Source of the DNA: Dyella_A sp050749815
Lineage (GTDB): Bacteria > Pseudomonadota > Gammaproteobacteria > Xanthomonadales > Rhodanobacteraceae
Length of the DNA stretch: 64,000 nucleotides
Direction of reading: 5' to 3'
Assembly: GCF_050749815.1 (NCBI RefSeq)
Contig: NZ_CP192735.1
Location: 1,364,001 to 1,428,000 of the forward strand
Position 1 is the stretch's first letter. Every line of letters begins with the position of its first letter. The position numbers were made by a program, and so were the translations under genes. This document shows positions 36,375 through 46,281 of this stretch, piece by piece. The notes under the pieces were generated by a model. That model had not been told where the DNA came from, did not search any database, and saw nothing but the letters and a program-made list of their open reading frames with translations.

Positions 36375-37499
36375 TCAGGAGGTGACGCGCGACCAGAACT
36401 GCTTGACGCCGTCGACCCAGTTCTTGGCCTGCGGCATGTGCTTCTCCGCCGCGCCACCGGCGAAGGTGGCTTCGAGCTGTTCGAACAACTCCTTCTGCTC
36501 GCGCGTCAGGCGCACCGGCGTCTCCACCACCACGCGGCAGATCAGGTCCCCGTGCCGGCCGCTGCGCACCGACTTCACGCCACGCCCGCGCAAGCGCAGC
36601 TGATGGCCGGTTTGCGTCTCCGGCGGGATGGTGATTTCCACCTCGCCCTCCAGCGTGGGCACCGGCAACTGCGCGCCCAGCGCCGCCTGCGAGAAGCGGA
36701 TTGGCACCTCGCAATACAGGTCGTTGCCGTCGCGCTGGAAGATCACGTGCTCGCGCACCCGCACTTCCACGTAGAGATCACCCGACTCGGCGCCAGCCGG
36801 ACCGGCCTCACCTTGCCCGGCCAGGCGGATGCGGTCGCCGTTGTCGACGCCCGCGGGAATACGTACGGCCAGCTTGCGCGTTTCTTCCAGGCGCCCCTCA
36901 CCATGGCAGTGCTTGCAGGGCTTCTCGATGGTCTGGCCGCTGCCGCCGCAGTGCGGGCAGGCCTGCTGGATCGAGAAGATGCCGTTCTGCATGCGTACCC
37001 GGCCGTGGCCGCGGCAGGTGCGGCACTGCACGGTCTTGCCATCGGCCGAACCGGACCCGTTGCAGTGGTGGCAGTTCACCTGGGTCGGGATCTCGATGGT
37101 GCGTTCGATACCGAACACCGCCTCTTCGAGGTCCAGCTCCATGATGTAGCGCAGGTCGGCACCACGGCGCGGACGCCCGCGCCCGCCACCGCCGCCGAAG
37201 ATGTCGCCAAAGATGTCGCCGAAGATGTCGCCCATGTCGCCGAAGCCGGCGCCGCCGCGACCGCCCATGCCGGCCTCGAACGCGGCGTGGCCGTGCTGGT
37301 CGTACATGGCGCGCTTCTGTGCGTCGGAGAGCACCTCGTAGGCCTCCTTGGCCTCCTTGAATTTCTCCTGGGCCGCGGGATCGTCCGGGCAGCGATCAGG
37401 GTGGTACTTCATCGCCAGCCGGCGGAACGACTTCTTCAGTTCCACCTCGGTGACGCTGCGCTCCACGCCCAGCACTTCGTAGTAGTCACGCTTGCTCAT
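36375..37499 (-). CDS. dnaJ: chaperone protein DnaJ
   Basis: Hsp40 co-chaperone of 374 residues. It has a J-domain with the HPD motif in AMKYHPDRCPDD (about residues 33-35), a G/F-rich linker (GMGGRGGAGFGDMGDIFGDI), then four CxxCxGxG zinc repeats (CHHCNGSG, CRTCRGHG, CPHCGGSG, CKHCHGEG) and a C-terminal substrate domain. It stimulates DnaK ATPase activity and delivers substrates. A strong hairpin separates it from dnaK, so it may be expressed at a lower level. Confidence 0.97.
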   Translation of the reverse strand: MSKRDYYEVLGVERSVTEVELKKSFRRLAMKYHPDRCPDDPAAQEKFKEAKEAYEVLSDAQKRAMYDQHGHAAFEAGMGGRGGAGFGDMGDIFGDIFGDIFGGGGGRGRPRRGADLRYIMELDLEEAVFGIERTIEIPTQVNCHHCNGSGSADGKTVQCRTCRGHGRVRMQNGIFSIQQACPHCGGSGQTIEKPCKHCHGEGRLEETRKLAVRIPAGVDNGDRIRLAGQGEAGPAGAESGDLYVEVRVREHVIFQRDGNDLYCEVPIRFSQAALGAQLPVPTLEGEVEITIPPETQTGHQLRLRGRGVKSVRSGRHGDLICRVVVETPVRLTREQKELFEQLEATFAGGAAEKHMPQAKNWVDGVKQFWSRVTS

Positions 37500-37567
37500 T
37501 CAGATACCCACAACCTCGATAACGCCCCTGCATCAGGCCCGCGGACCTGCCTGCCCCACTCAAGCAA

Positions 37568-37604
37568 ACAGCCCGCGCCGGCTTGCGGCTCCGGCGCGGG
37601 CTGT
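37568..37604 (-). terminator. strong hairpin between dnaK and dnaJ (partial terminator)
   Basis: A perfect 14-base stem (ACAGCCCGCGCCGG / CCGGCGCGGGCTGT) with a 9-base loop, followed on the minus strand by TTGCTTG rather than a full T-run. It begins 30 bases after the dnaK stop. It would stabilise dnaK mRNA ends or attenuate readthrough into dnaJ. Confidence 0.65.
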
Positions 37605-37633
37605 CGCGTATCGGCTGCACCGATCGCCGATGC

Positions 37634-39556
<1,923 letters not shown>

Positions 39557-39682
39557 GTCTATGCTCCGAATTTCTTGAGCGGCCCCCGCGGCCGCGAACT
39601 GGTTGTCAGAATGGGGCCCGGCCTGGGCGATTCAATGCCGGCGGACCCTGAGGTTTGGTGTGCGTTGCCGTCGATCGCGCGG

Positions 39683-40219
39683 TCAGTCCTGCGCCACGGC
39701 GACCAGGGCCGGTCGCAGCAGGCGGTCGTTGAGCACGTAGCCCTTCTGCAGCACGCTGACCACGGTGCCCGGCGCCTGGCCCGGCGCTGCGACCATGCTC
39801 ACGGCGTGATGCCGCTCCGGATCGAGTGGCTGGCCGACCGGATCGACCTGCACCATGCCGTTGCTCTCGGCCACCTTGAGCAGGGCCTTCAGCGTGAGGC
39901 TGATGCCCTCACGGATCGCCGCGACGTCGCCGCCTTCCACCGCCAGACCGCGCTCCAGGCTGTCGTACACCGGCAGCAGGTCGTTGAGCAGTTTCTCATT
40001 GGCGAACCGGCGCGCCTGATCCAGATCCCGCTGCAGGCGGCGGCGCTGGTTTTCCAGGTCCGCCCGCTCGCGCAGCATCGTCTCGCGCAACTCGGTATTG
40101 CTGGCCTCCAGCTCGGCGATGCGCGCCTGCAAGCTGGCCGCCACGTCGCCGGAAGTGCCTTCCTGCGACTGAGCATGTTCCTGGCCCCGTTCCGGCGCCT
40201 GCGGATCGTTGTTCTGCAT
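39683..40219 (-). CDS. grpE: nucleotide exchange factor GrpE
   Basis: DnaK nucleotide-exchange factor of 178 residues. A long N-terminal coiled coil (SLQARIAELEASNTELRETMLRERADLENQRRRLQRDLDQ) leads to the family signature FANEKLLNDLLPVYDSLERGL and the beta-wing (HHAVSMVAAPGQAPGTVVSVLQKGYVLNDRLLRPALV). GGAG lies upstream of the ATG at 40219. The 126-base gap to dnaK shows no CIRCE element. Confidence 0.95.
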   Translation of the reverse strand: MQNNDPQAPERGQEHAQSQEGTSGDVAASLQARIAELEASNTELRETMLRERADLENQRRRLQRDLDQARRFANEKLLNDLLPVYDSLERGLAVEGGDVAAIREGISLTLKALLKVAESNGMVQVDPVGQPLDPERHHAVSMVAAPGQAPGTVVSVLQKGYVLNDRLLRPALVAVAQD

Positions 40220-40300
40220 ACATCCACTCCAACAGAAAACCCGGGCCGGCAAGGTTTGCCGACCATCGATATGCGCGGGGAATCCCGCCTCCCGCGGCGG

Positions 40301-41362
40301 TTATAGGGTCGTTGCCGCCCGATTCAAGGCGTCGCTGAGCAATCCGGCCGTGGCCTGCACCACGGGAATGACCCGTTCGTAGGCCATCCGGGTCGGGCCG
40401 ATCACGCCGATCGCTCCCAGCACCCTGCCCTGCGCGCCGTAGCTCGCCGTGACCACGCTGCAGCCGTCCAGCGCGGTAAAGCCCGATTCTTCGCCAATGA
40501 ACAGGCGCACGCCCGGAGCCCGGGCGCACACCTCCATCAGCTGGAGCAGTTCGTTCTTTTTCTGGAAGGCCTCGAACAGCTCGCGCAGGCGGTCCAGATC
40601 CGCCAGCTCGGAGTACGCCATGAGGTTGGTCTGGCCGCTGACCAGCACGTCCTCCCCCTCGGCGTGCGGCGCGAACGAGGCTGCAGCCAGCTCCACCGAG
40701 CTGGCCAGCAGGCGGTTGAGCTCACTGCCGGCCTCGCGGATCTCGCGCAGCAGGTGGGCGCGGATGTCATCCAGCCGCAGCCCGGCAAAGTGGGTGTTGA
40801 GATAGTTGGCCGCCTGCTCCAGCTCACGCGTGTCCAGCGGCTTGGCCAGCCGGATGATGCGGTTCTGCACCTGGTTGTCGGAGAACACCAGCACTACCAG
40901 CACCTGGGCGTCCGGCAGCGCCACGAAATCGATGTGACGAAGGGGAAAGTCGCCCTGTCGCGGCACGCTGACCACGCCGGCGAAGTGCGTCATCGCAGAC
41001 AGCAGCGAGGACACGTTGCCAAGCAGATCCCGAGTGGTCGAGGGTTGCGGCGGCAGCTCCAGCTTGAGCCGCGCCATGTCGTCGCGGGCCAGCGGCTGCA
41101 GTTCGATCAGGCTGTCGACGAACAGGCGCAGGCCGCGCGGTGTGGGAATGCGCCCGGCCGAGGTATGTGGCGATACCACCAGCCCGGCCTCTTCCAGATC
41201 GGCCATGATGTTGCGGATGGTGGCCGGGCTCACGTCCAGCCCGGAAGAGCGCGACAACGTACGCGAGCCCACCGGTTCGCCATCGGCCAGGTACTGCGCG
41301 ATAAGCGTGCGCAGCAGGCGACGGGCGCGTGCATCGAGTTCGTGACCGTGGAGAAGAGGCAT
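40301..41362 (-). CDS. hrcA: heat-inducible transcription repressor HrcA
   Basis: Repressor of 353 residues that binds CIRCE elements of chaperone genes. It has an N-terminal winged helix (ARARRLLRTLIAQYLADGEPVGSRTLSRSSGLDVSPATIRN), the family block EEAGLVVSPHTSAGRIPTPRGLR, and the C-terminal ..LFIGEESGF.. / GAIGVIGPTRMAYERVIPVV. The ATG at 41362 gives the normal length. It is the first gene of the hrcA-grpE-dnaK-dnaJ block and divergent from recN. Confidence 0.95.
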   Translation of the reverse strand: MPLLHGHELDARARRLLRTLIAQYLADGEPVGSRTLSRSSGLDVSPATIRNIMADLEEAGLVVSPHTSAGRIPTPRGLRLFVDSLIELQPLARDDMARLKLELPPQPSTTRDLLGNVSSLLSAMTHFAGVVSVPRQGDFPLRHIDFVALPDAQVLVVLVFSDNQVQNRIIRLAKPLDTRELEQAANYLNTHFAGLRLDDIRAHLLREIREAGSELNRLLASSVELAAASFAPHAEGEDVLVSGQTNLMAYSELADLDRLRELFEAFQKKNELLQLMEVCARAPGVRLFIGEESGFTALDGCSVVTASYGAQGRVLGAIGVIGPTRMAYERVIPVVQATAGLLSDALNRAATTL

Positions 41363-41391
41363 GCGCTGTGGCAATCCGTGAGACAGGCAAC

Positions 41392-41420
41392 AAATAAGGT
41401 GTGGCGCGCCGCTTTGCAAG
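41392..41420 (-). promoter_or_regulatory. possible sigma-32 promoter for hrcA-grpE
   Basis: On the minus strand CTTGCAA (41414-41420) is followed after 14 bases by CCTTATTT (41392-41399), 30 bases upstream of the hrcA start. This is a partial match to the heat-shock consensus CTTGAAA-N(11-16)-CCCCATNT. It fits the operon's function but is only a pattern match. Confidence 0.4.
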
Positions 41421-41512
41421 CGGACACGCAGCGCGCCCGGTGCACGGCAAGGCCTCGCCGGCACAGGTCGCGCTCCCTACAATCTCCGCTTCAGCCAGAC
41501 ACCCCGGTCGCC

Positions 41513-43186
41513 ATGCTCACCTCGCTTTACGTCCGCCATTTCGCCGTCGTTGAAGAAGCCGAGATCACCTTCGGCCCGGGCCTGACCGTGGTCAGCGGAG
41601 AGACCGGCGCGGGCAAGTCGCTGCTGGTCGATGCCTTGATGCTGCTGGCCGGGTCGCGCGCCGACAGCGGCATGGTGCGTGCCGGCAGCGACCGTGCGGA
41701 ACTGGCTGCGGAGTTCGATCTGGGCGACCTGCCCGAGGCGCGCGCCTGGCTGCAGCGCGAGGAACTGGACGACGAGGGCGCCTGCCAGCTCCGGCGGGTG
41801 ATCCGCACCGAGGGCAGCTCGCGCGCCTGGATCAATGGCCGCCCCGCCAACGCCAGCCAGCTCGGCGAGCTGGCCACCCTGCTGGTGGAAATCCACGGCC
41901 AGCACGAGCACCAGGCGCTGCTCTCGCGCGCCCACCAGATGACGCTGCTGGACGCCTACGCCGGCCACGAGGACACCCTTGCGCAGGTCCGCGAGCTGGC
42001 CAGCCAGTGGCGCGAACTGGGCGCCCGCATCCGCGCACTGAGCGGCGGCGACGATCGCGATCGTCGCCTGGAACTGCTGCGCCATGAAGTGGGCGAGCTG
42101 GAAAAGTGGGCGCTGCCGGCTGCCGAGCTGGCCGAACTGGAGACCTCGCACAAGCGCCTGGCCAACGCCGGACGGCTGGCCGAAGGCGCCTCCGGCGTGG
42201 TCGAGCTGATCGACGGCGACAGCGAGTTCGCCCTGCGCCGGGCGCTCAGCCGCGCGCATGCGGAGCTGACCCGGCTGGCTGCGCTGGACGAGCGGCTCAA
42301 CCCGCTGCTGGAGCTGGTCGACAATGCCGGCATCCAGCTCGGCGAAGCCTCGGACGACCTGGCGCGCTACGCGCAGGACGTGGACCTGGACCCGGAACGC
42401 TTCGCCCAGGTCGATGCCCACCTCACCCGCCTGCACGAGCTCGGCCGACGCCACCGACTGCCACCGGCCGAACTGCACGACAAACTGCAGGCGATGCGCG
42501 AGGAACTGGCCGAGCTGGAAGACGCCGGCGAGGCGCTCGAAGCACTGGCCACGAAACAGGCGCGGCTGCAGGGCGAATACGCCACGGCGGCGGAACAACT
42601 GAGCCGGCAGCGTCTGGCAGCCGCCGAACGACTCGGCAACGAAGTGAGCGCCCTGATGGGTGAGCTGGGCATGGCCGGAGGCGTGCTGCGAATCGAGCTG
42701 GAGGCCGCGGCCAGCGACGAACCGGATCCGCAGGGACGCGAGCGCTGCGAGCTACTGGTAAGCGCCAACCCCGGGCAGCCGCCGCGCCCCCTGCGCAAGG
42801 TGGCCTCCGGCGGCGAGCTGGCCCGCATCAGCCTGGCCATCGAGGTGGCTACGCTCGGCAAGGACAGCGTGGGCACCATGGTCTTCGACGAGGTCGACAC
42901 CGGTATCGGCGGCGCCGTGGCCGAGGTGGTCGGGCAGAAACTGCGCGCCCTCGGCGCAACGCGACAGGTGCTGTGTGTGACCCACCTGCCGCAGGTGGCC
43001 GCCCAGGGTCACGCGCACCTGCGGGTGAGCAAACACAGCGACGAGGCGTCCACCCATACCCGCATCGAGACGCTGGACGCGGCCGGGCGGCGGGCCGAGC
43101 TGGCGCGCATGCTGGGTGGTGTGGAGATCACCCAGGCCACCCGCGCCCACGCCAAACAGATGCTCGAGCGCGCGCAGGCGGACTGA
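41513..43186 (+). CDS. recN: DNA repair protein RecN
   Basis: SMC-like ATPase of 557 residues acting in double-strand break repair. The Walker A motif TVVSGETGAGKSLLVDALML lies near the N terminus. A long central coiled-coil region follows, then the signature VASGGELARISLAIEVA and Walker B TMVFDEVDTGIGGAVAEVVG, with the D-loop region VLCVTHLPQVAA. The ATG at 41513 begins MLTSLYVRHFAVVEE, the family start. It shares a 150-base divergent gap with hrcA. I see no clear LexA box there. Confidence 0.96.
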   Translation: MLTSLYVRHFAVVEEAEITFGPGLTVVSGETGAGKSLLVDALMLLAGSRADSGMVRAGSDRAELAAEFDLGDLPEARAWLQREELDDEGACQLRRVIRTEGSSRAWINGRPANASQLGELATLLVEIHGQHEHQALLSRAHQMTLLDAYAGHEDTLAQVRELASQWRELGARIRALSGGDDRDRRLELLRHEVGELEKWALPAAELAELETSHKRLANAGRLAEGASGVVELIDGDSEFALRRALSRAHAELTRLAALDERLNPLLELVDNAGIQLGEASDDLARYAQDVDLDPERFAQVDAHLTRLHELGRRHRLPPAELHDKLQAMREELAELEDAGEALEALATKQARLQGEYATAAEQLSRQRLAAAERLGNEVSALMGELGMAGGVLRIELEAAASDEPDPQGRERCELLVSANPGQPPRPLRKVASGGELARISLAIEVATLGKDSVGTMVFDEVDTGIGGAVAEVVGQKLRALGATRQVLCVTHLPQVAAQGHAHLRVSKHSDEASTHTRIETLDAAGRRAELARMLGGVEITQATRAHAKQMLERAQAD

Positions 43187-43187
43187 C

Positions 43188-43823
43188 TCAGCCCGGCCCT
43201 TCCAGCAGGCCGCGCTCGGCAGCCATACGGTAGAGATCCAGTTCCGAGCCGGCGCCAAGCTTGCCCATCAGGCTGGCGCGGTGGATGTAGACGGTCTTCT
43301 GGCCGATGCCCAGTTCAGCGGCCACCTGCTTGGGCGCCCGGCCCGCGGCCAACAGCAAAAACACCTCGCGCTCGCGGGCGGTCAGGCGCTGGATGGGATC
43401 GAGCGCTTCGGCCGGACGCTCGGCGCGGCGCCGACGCAGGTCGGAGCTGAGATAGCACTCGCCGTTCATCACGGCGCGCAGTCCGGCCACCAGTTCCTCC
43501 GGCGCCACCCCCTTGGTCACGTAACCGCTCGCGCCGCGGCGCAGCGCTTCCGATACGTATGGTTCGCCGTCATGCATGCTCAGCACCACGATGCGGCTGG
43601 ACGGCGACACGCTCAGCAAGTGTTCGATCAACGGCAATCCGCTGCCGTCCGGCAGCGAAAGGTCCAGCGCTACCAGATCCGGTGAACGCCGGTTGATGGC
43701 GTCGACCGCGTCATCGGCGCAACGGCATTCGGCGACCACTTCCAGATCCGGCTCCATCTCGATCAAGCGCTTGAATCCCTCGCGCACGATGGCGTGGTCA
43801 TCCACCAGAACGATGCTGTACAT
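43188..43823 (-). CDS. LuxR/NarL-family response regulator (UhpA-like)
   Basis: DNA-binding response regulator of 211 residues. The receiver domain (YSIVLVDDHAIVREGFKRLIE, phospho-acceptor Asp in DLVALDLSLPDGSG, switch Lys in GYVTKGV) is joined to a LuxR helix-turn-helix (LTAREREVFLLLAAGRAPKQVAAELGIGQKTVYIHRASLMGKL). GAGGGAGAGG precedes the ATG at 43823. It is divergent from a MASE1 histidine kinase with only 51 bases between starts, so the two almost certainly form a two-component pair. It is convergent with recN, with one base between the stops. Confidence 0.92.
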   Translation of the reverse strand: MYSIVLVDDHAIVREGFKRLIEMEPDLEVVAECRCADDAVDAINRRSPDLVALDLSLPDGSGLPLIEHLLSVSPSSRIVVLSMHDGEPYVSEALRRGASGYVTKGVAPEELVAGLRAVMNGECYLSSDLRRRRAERPAEALDPIQRLTAREREVFLLLAAGRAPKQVAAELGIGQKTVYIHRASLMGKLGAGSELDLYRMAAERGLLEGPG

Positions 43824-43874
43824 GCCTCTCCCTCGACCGCCATGCGGCCTCCGCGACCCCACAAAGCATGGCAC

Positions 43875-45500
43875 ATGTACCATGCGCCGATGCGGACCCA
43901 GACCACCCGTTTACTCACCTCCGGCCCGTTCCTGGGCGTGTGCTACCTGCTCGCCTGGCTGGCTCTGTGGCCCACCGAACAACCGTACTGGATGCTCCCT
44001 TTCGGGCTGCGCTTCGGCGCCCTGCTGCTGACGCCGGTCCGGCAGTGGCCCTGGCTGCTCGGCCTGGAACTGGGCGCCAGTGCGGTGCTGGAAATCCACC
44101 AGGATGCCCGGTTGGGCTGGCTGGGTTTCCTGCTCGGGGATCTGCCGGACCCGCTGATCGTGGCTACCGGCTTGTGGCTGCTGCGCAAGGCCAACCTGCA
44201 CCCGAGCCTGCGCGTCCCCGAAGACGTGACGCGCCTGCTGCTGTCGGCGGTGCTGATCGTGACCGCCACCACTGCCATCGATGCCGCCCTGCTGGCACTG
44301 ATGCATCAGACCACGCCCTCCACGCCCATGGTCGAGGCGCTTGGGCTGGACCTGCTGAGCAACTACCTCGGCGTGCTGCTGGTCGTCCCGTTGATGATCA
44401 TGCTGGCGCGCTCCCGCCCCAACCGCCGCATGCTGGCCAACCTGATCATGGACGGTCTGCTGGTGATGCTGCCGTCGATGGCGATCCTGCTGATGCTGTC
44501 CGAGCACGCCTCCCCGCAGCCCCAGTTCGCCCGCGTGCTGTCGCTGGCGCCGGTGATGTTCTTCGCCTTCCGCCACGGCTGGCGCGGCGCCAGCCTGGCG
44601 ATGATCACCACCAGCATGGGTATGAGCTTGGTGGACCACGTGGTCCGCCAGCCAATGCCCAGTGCGTCGGGCTACCTGTTCCTGGCAGTGGCCGGCACGG
44701 GCGCCCTGATGCTCGGCTCGGCCACCGACGCCTTGCGGCGCAGCAGCGAACGGGTCGCCGAACAGAACGTCTATCTGGCGGCAGTGAACCGGCGGCTCGA
44801 TCAGCTGGCGCGCCAGCTGCGCGACGCCGCCCGCGGCAACCTGCAAGCCGAAGAGAGCCAGCGGCGCTACATGGCCGCCGAGCTGCATGACGAGCTGGGA
44901 CAGAACATCACCGCCATCCAGACCCACATCAAACTGGCGCAGGGGCGCCTGCAGGCGGTGGGCATGGAGGACGTCGGCCACTCGGTCAACGCGATCCTGG
45001 GGCATATGCGGCGCGCCCTGCACCGCCTCCTGGACGACCTGCGCCCGGCAGTACTGGATGAGTTCGGCCTGCTCCGTGCGCTGGAGGAAGGCCCGATCCG
45101 CGACCTGCTCGATGCGGCTGGCATCGTCTACGTAACGGACATGTACGGCGACCCACGGCTGCTCGACGACGACACGCGCACGGCGATCTACCGCCTGGTG
45201 CAGGAAAGTGCGACGAACACCGTCAAACACGCGCAGGCCAGTCATTTCCGGCTGCGGCTGCGCATCGGCGAACGCCACGGCACCCCGCTGGCCCTGCTGG
45301 ACATCCGCGACGACGGCATCGGGCTGCCCGGCACCGTGCCGCGCGGGGGCCGTGGCCTGCAGGGCATGCGCGACCGGGTGACGTCCCTGGGCGGGCTGTT
45401 CCGCCTGAGGCAGGCGCCCGCCGGGGTTCACCTGCGGATTTTGCTGCGGGGCAACAACGCTCTCGCCACCAAGCCGGCCCTCGCCACCCGTACCGCCTAG
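43875..45500 (+). CDS. MASE1-domain sensor histidine kinase (UhpB-like)
   Basis: Membrane histidine kinase of about 541 residues. The N-terminal 290 residues hold about eight hydrophobic segments of MASE1 type (..SGPFLGVCYLLAWLALWP.., ..LGLDLLSNYLGVLLVVPLMIM..). The HisKA_3 dimerisation helix contains the phospho-His in YMAAELHDELGQNITAIQTHI. The ATPase domain has N-box VQESATNTVKHAQ, G1 DIRDDGIGLPG and G2 RGLQGMRDRV. It is the presumed partner of the divergent LuxR-type regulator. The signal is unknown. ATGs at 43842, 43875 and 43890 are possible starts and none has a clear ribosome-binding site. Confidence 0.9.
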   Translation: MYHAPMRTQTTRLLTSGPFLGVCYLLAWLALWPTEQPYWMLPFGLRFGALLLTPVRQWPWLLGLELGASAVLEIHQDARLGWLGFLLGDLPDPLIVATGLWLLRKANLHPSLRVPEDVTRLLLSAVLIVTATTAIDAALLALMHQTTPSTPMVEALGLDLLSNYLGVLLVVPLMIMLARSRPNRRMLANLIMDGLLVMLPSMAILLMLSEHASPQPQFARVLSLAPVMFFAFRHGWRGASLAMITTSMGMSLVDHVVRQPMPSASGYLFLAVAGTGALMLGSATDALRRSSERVAEQNVYLAAVNRRLDQLARQLRDAARGNLQAEESQRRYMAAELHDELGQNITAIQTHIKLAQGRLQAVGMEDVGHSVNAILGHMRRALHRLLDDLRPAVLDEFGLLRALEEGPIRDLLDAAGIVYVTDMYGDPRLLDDDTRTAIYRLVQESATNTVKHAQASHFRLRLRIGERHGTPLALLDIRDDGIGLPGTVPRGGRGLQGMRDRVTSLGGLFRLRQAPAGVHLRILLRGNNALATKPALATRTA

Positions 45501-45548
45501 GAATTTTTCCGATACACGGTTCGTGAAGCCTTCGTTACGATCGATCCA

Positions 45549-45746
45549 TCGATGTGGGGGAGCCGCCATTGCAAGATGGCGTGCCGAAGTCACCGTGGGG
45601 ACGGTGGCTTCGAAGGGTGGCAAGGATTGCTGCTCGGCCGGTACCAACGGCGTTTCGGGTCAGCGCGAGCAATTCGCCTCCGATCCGGACGCCACCAGGT
45701 AACGGATAAGCCGTAGGTGGACAGGAGTCCTCCTGCGGCTTTTTTT
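45549..45746 (+). ncRNA. candidate structured non-coding RNA ending in an intrinsic terminator
   Basis: About 200 bases between the kinase stop and the convergent fur stop fold well on the plus strand. Hairpin 1 is CGCCAT/ATGGCG (45564-45581). Hairpin 2 is a 12-base stem CGAAGTCACCGT-GGGG-ACGGTGGCTTCG (45585-45612, one G-U). GGTGGC (45616-45621) pairs with GCCACC (45691-45696), enclosing GCTCG/CGAGC (45632-45636 with 45666-45670) and GCCG/CGGC (45637-45640 with 45648-45651). A terminator with seven T follows. A 54-codon frame from ATG 45553 to TAG at 45711 overlaps it but has markedly lower third-position GC than neighbouring genes. It does not match tmRNA, RNase P RNA, 4.5S RNA, or a riboswitch class I recognise. 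Confidence 0.5.
45710..45746 (+). terminator. intrinsic terminator of the candidate RNA / kinase transcript
   Basis: GCCGTAGGTGG pairs with CCTCCTGCGGC (10 of 11 positions, including one G-U) around an 8-base loop, followed by seven T (45740-45746). Confidence 0.85.
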
Positions 45747-45790
45747 CGTCTGGACTCCGGTAGGCGGGCCGCCCTGCCGGCTTCTGACGG

Positions 45791-46207
45791 TTACTTCCGG
45801 CCAGCCTTGGGCCGGACGTAAAGCACGAGGCTGTGATCCACGATCTCATAGCCGTGCTTGGCGGCGATCTCCTTCTGCAGCCGCTCGATCTCCTCGCTGA
45901 CGAACTCGACCACCTTTCCGCTGTCCACATCGATCATGTGGTCGTGATGCTTGCCGCGATCGAGCTCATAGACCGCCTGACCGCCCTCGAAGTTGTGCTT
46001 CATCAGGATGCCGGCTGCCTCGAACTGGGTCAGCACGCGGTAGACGGTAGCCAGCCCGATGTCTTCTTGGGAGGCGAGCAGTTTTCGATAGATGTCTTCG
46101 GCGGAGAGGTGGTGAATGCCCTCCTCCTCGAAGATCTGCAGGATGCGCATGCGCGGGTGCGTGACCTTGAGTCCTGCCTTGCGCAGCTCCTTGGTTTCCT
46201 GATCCAT
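45791..46207 (-). CDS. fur: ferric uptake regulator
   Basis: Iron-responsive repressor of 138 residues. The winged helix is ELRKAGLKVTHPRMRILQIFEE.. LSAEDIYRKLLASQEDIGLATVYRVLTQFEAAG. The metal and dimer region includes HHDHMIDVDSGKVVEFVSEEIE. The usual C-terminal CxxC zinc pairs of Escherichia coli Fur are absent, as in the Fur proteins of several other proteobacteria. The ATG at 46207 has GGAG eight bases upstream and is preferred to an ATG at 46219. It is divergent from bamE, the classic fur-omlA arrangement of Xanthomonadales. Confidence 0.95.
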   Translation of the reverse strand: MDQETKELRKAGLKVTHPRMRILQIFEEEGIHHLSAEDIYRKLLASQEDIGLATVYRVLTQFEAAGILMKHNFEGGQAVYELDRGKHHDHMIDVDSGKVVEFVSEEIERLQKEIAAKHGYEIVDHSLVLYVRPKAGRK

Positions 46208-46281
46208 TGCAAGCTCCACGCGCGGTACCCCAAGACCGTTAGTGTATCATCCGTCACCTTTACGTTCGGGACGCAACACGC

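Noticed and set aside
45535..45930. 131-codon minus-strand frame overlapping the end of fur and the RNA candidate
   Set aside because: It overlaps the fur 3' end in another frame and crosses the terminator stem. There is no ribosome-binding site and no domain.
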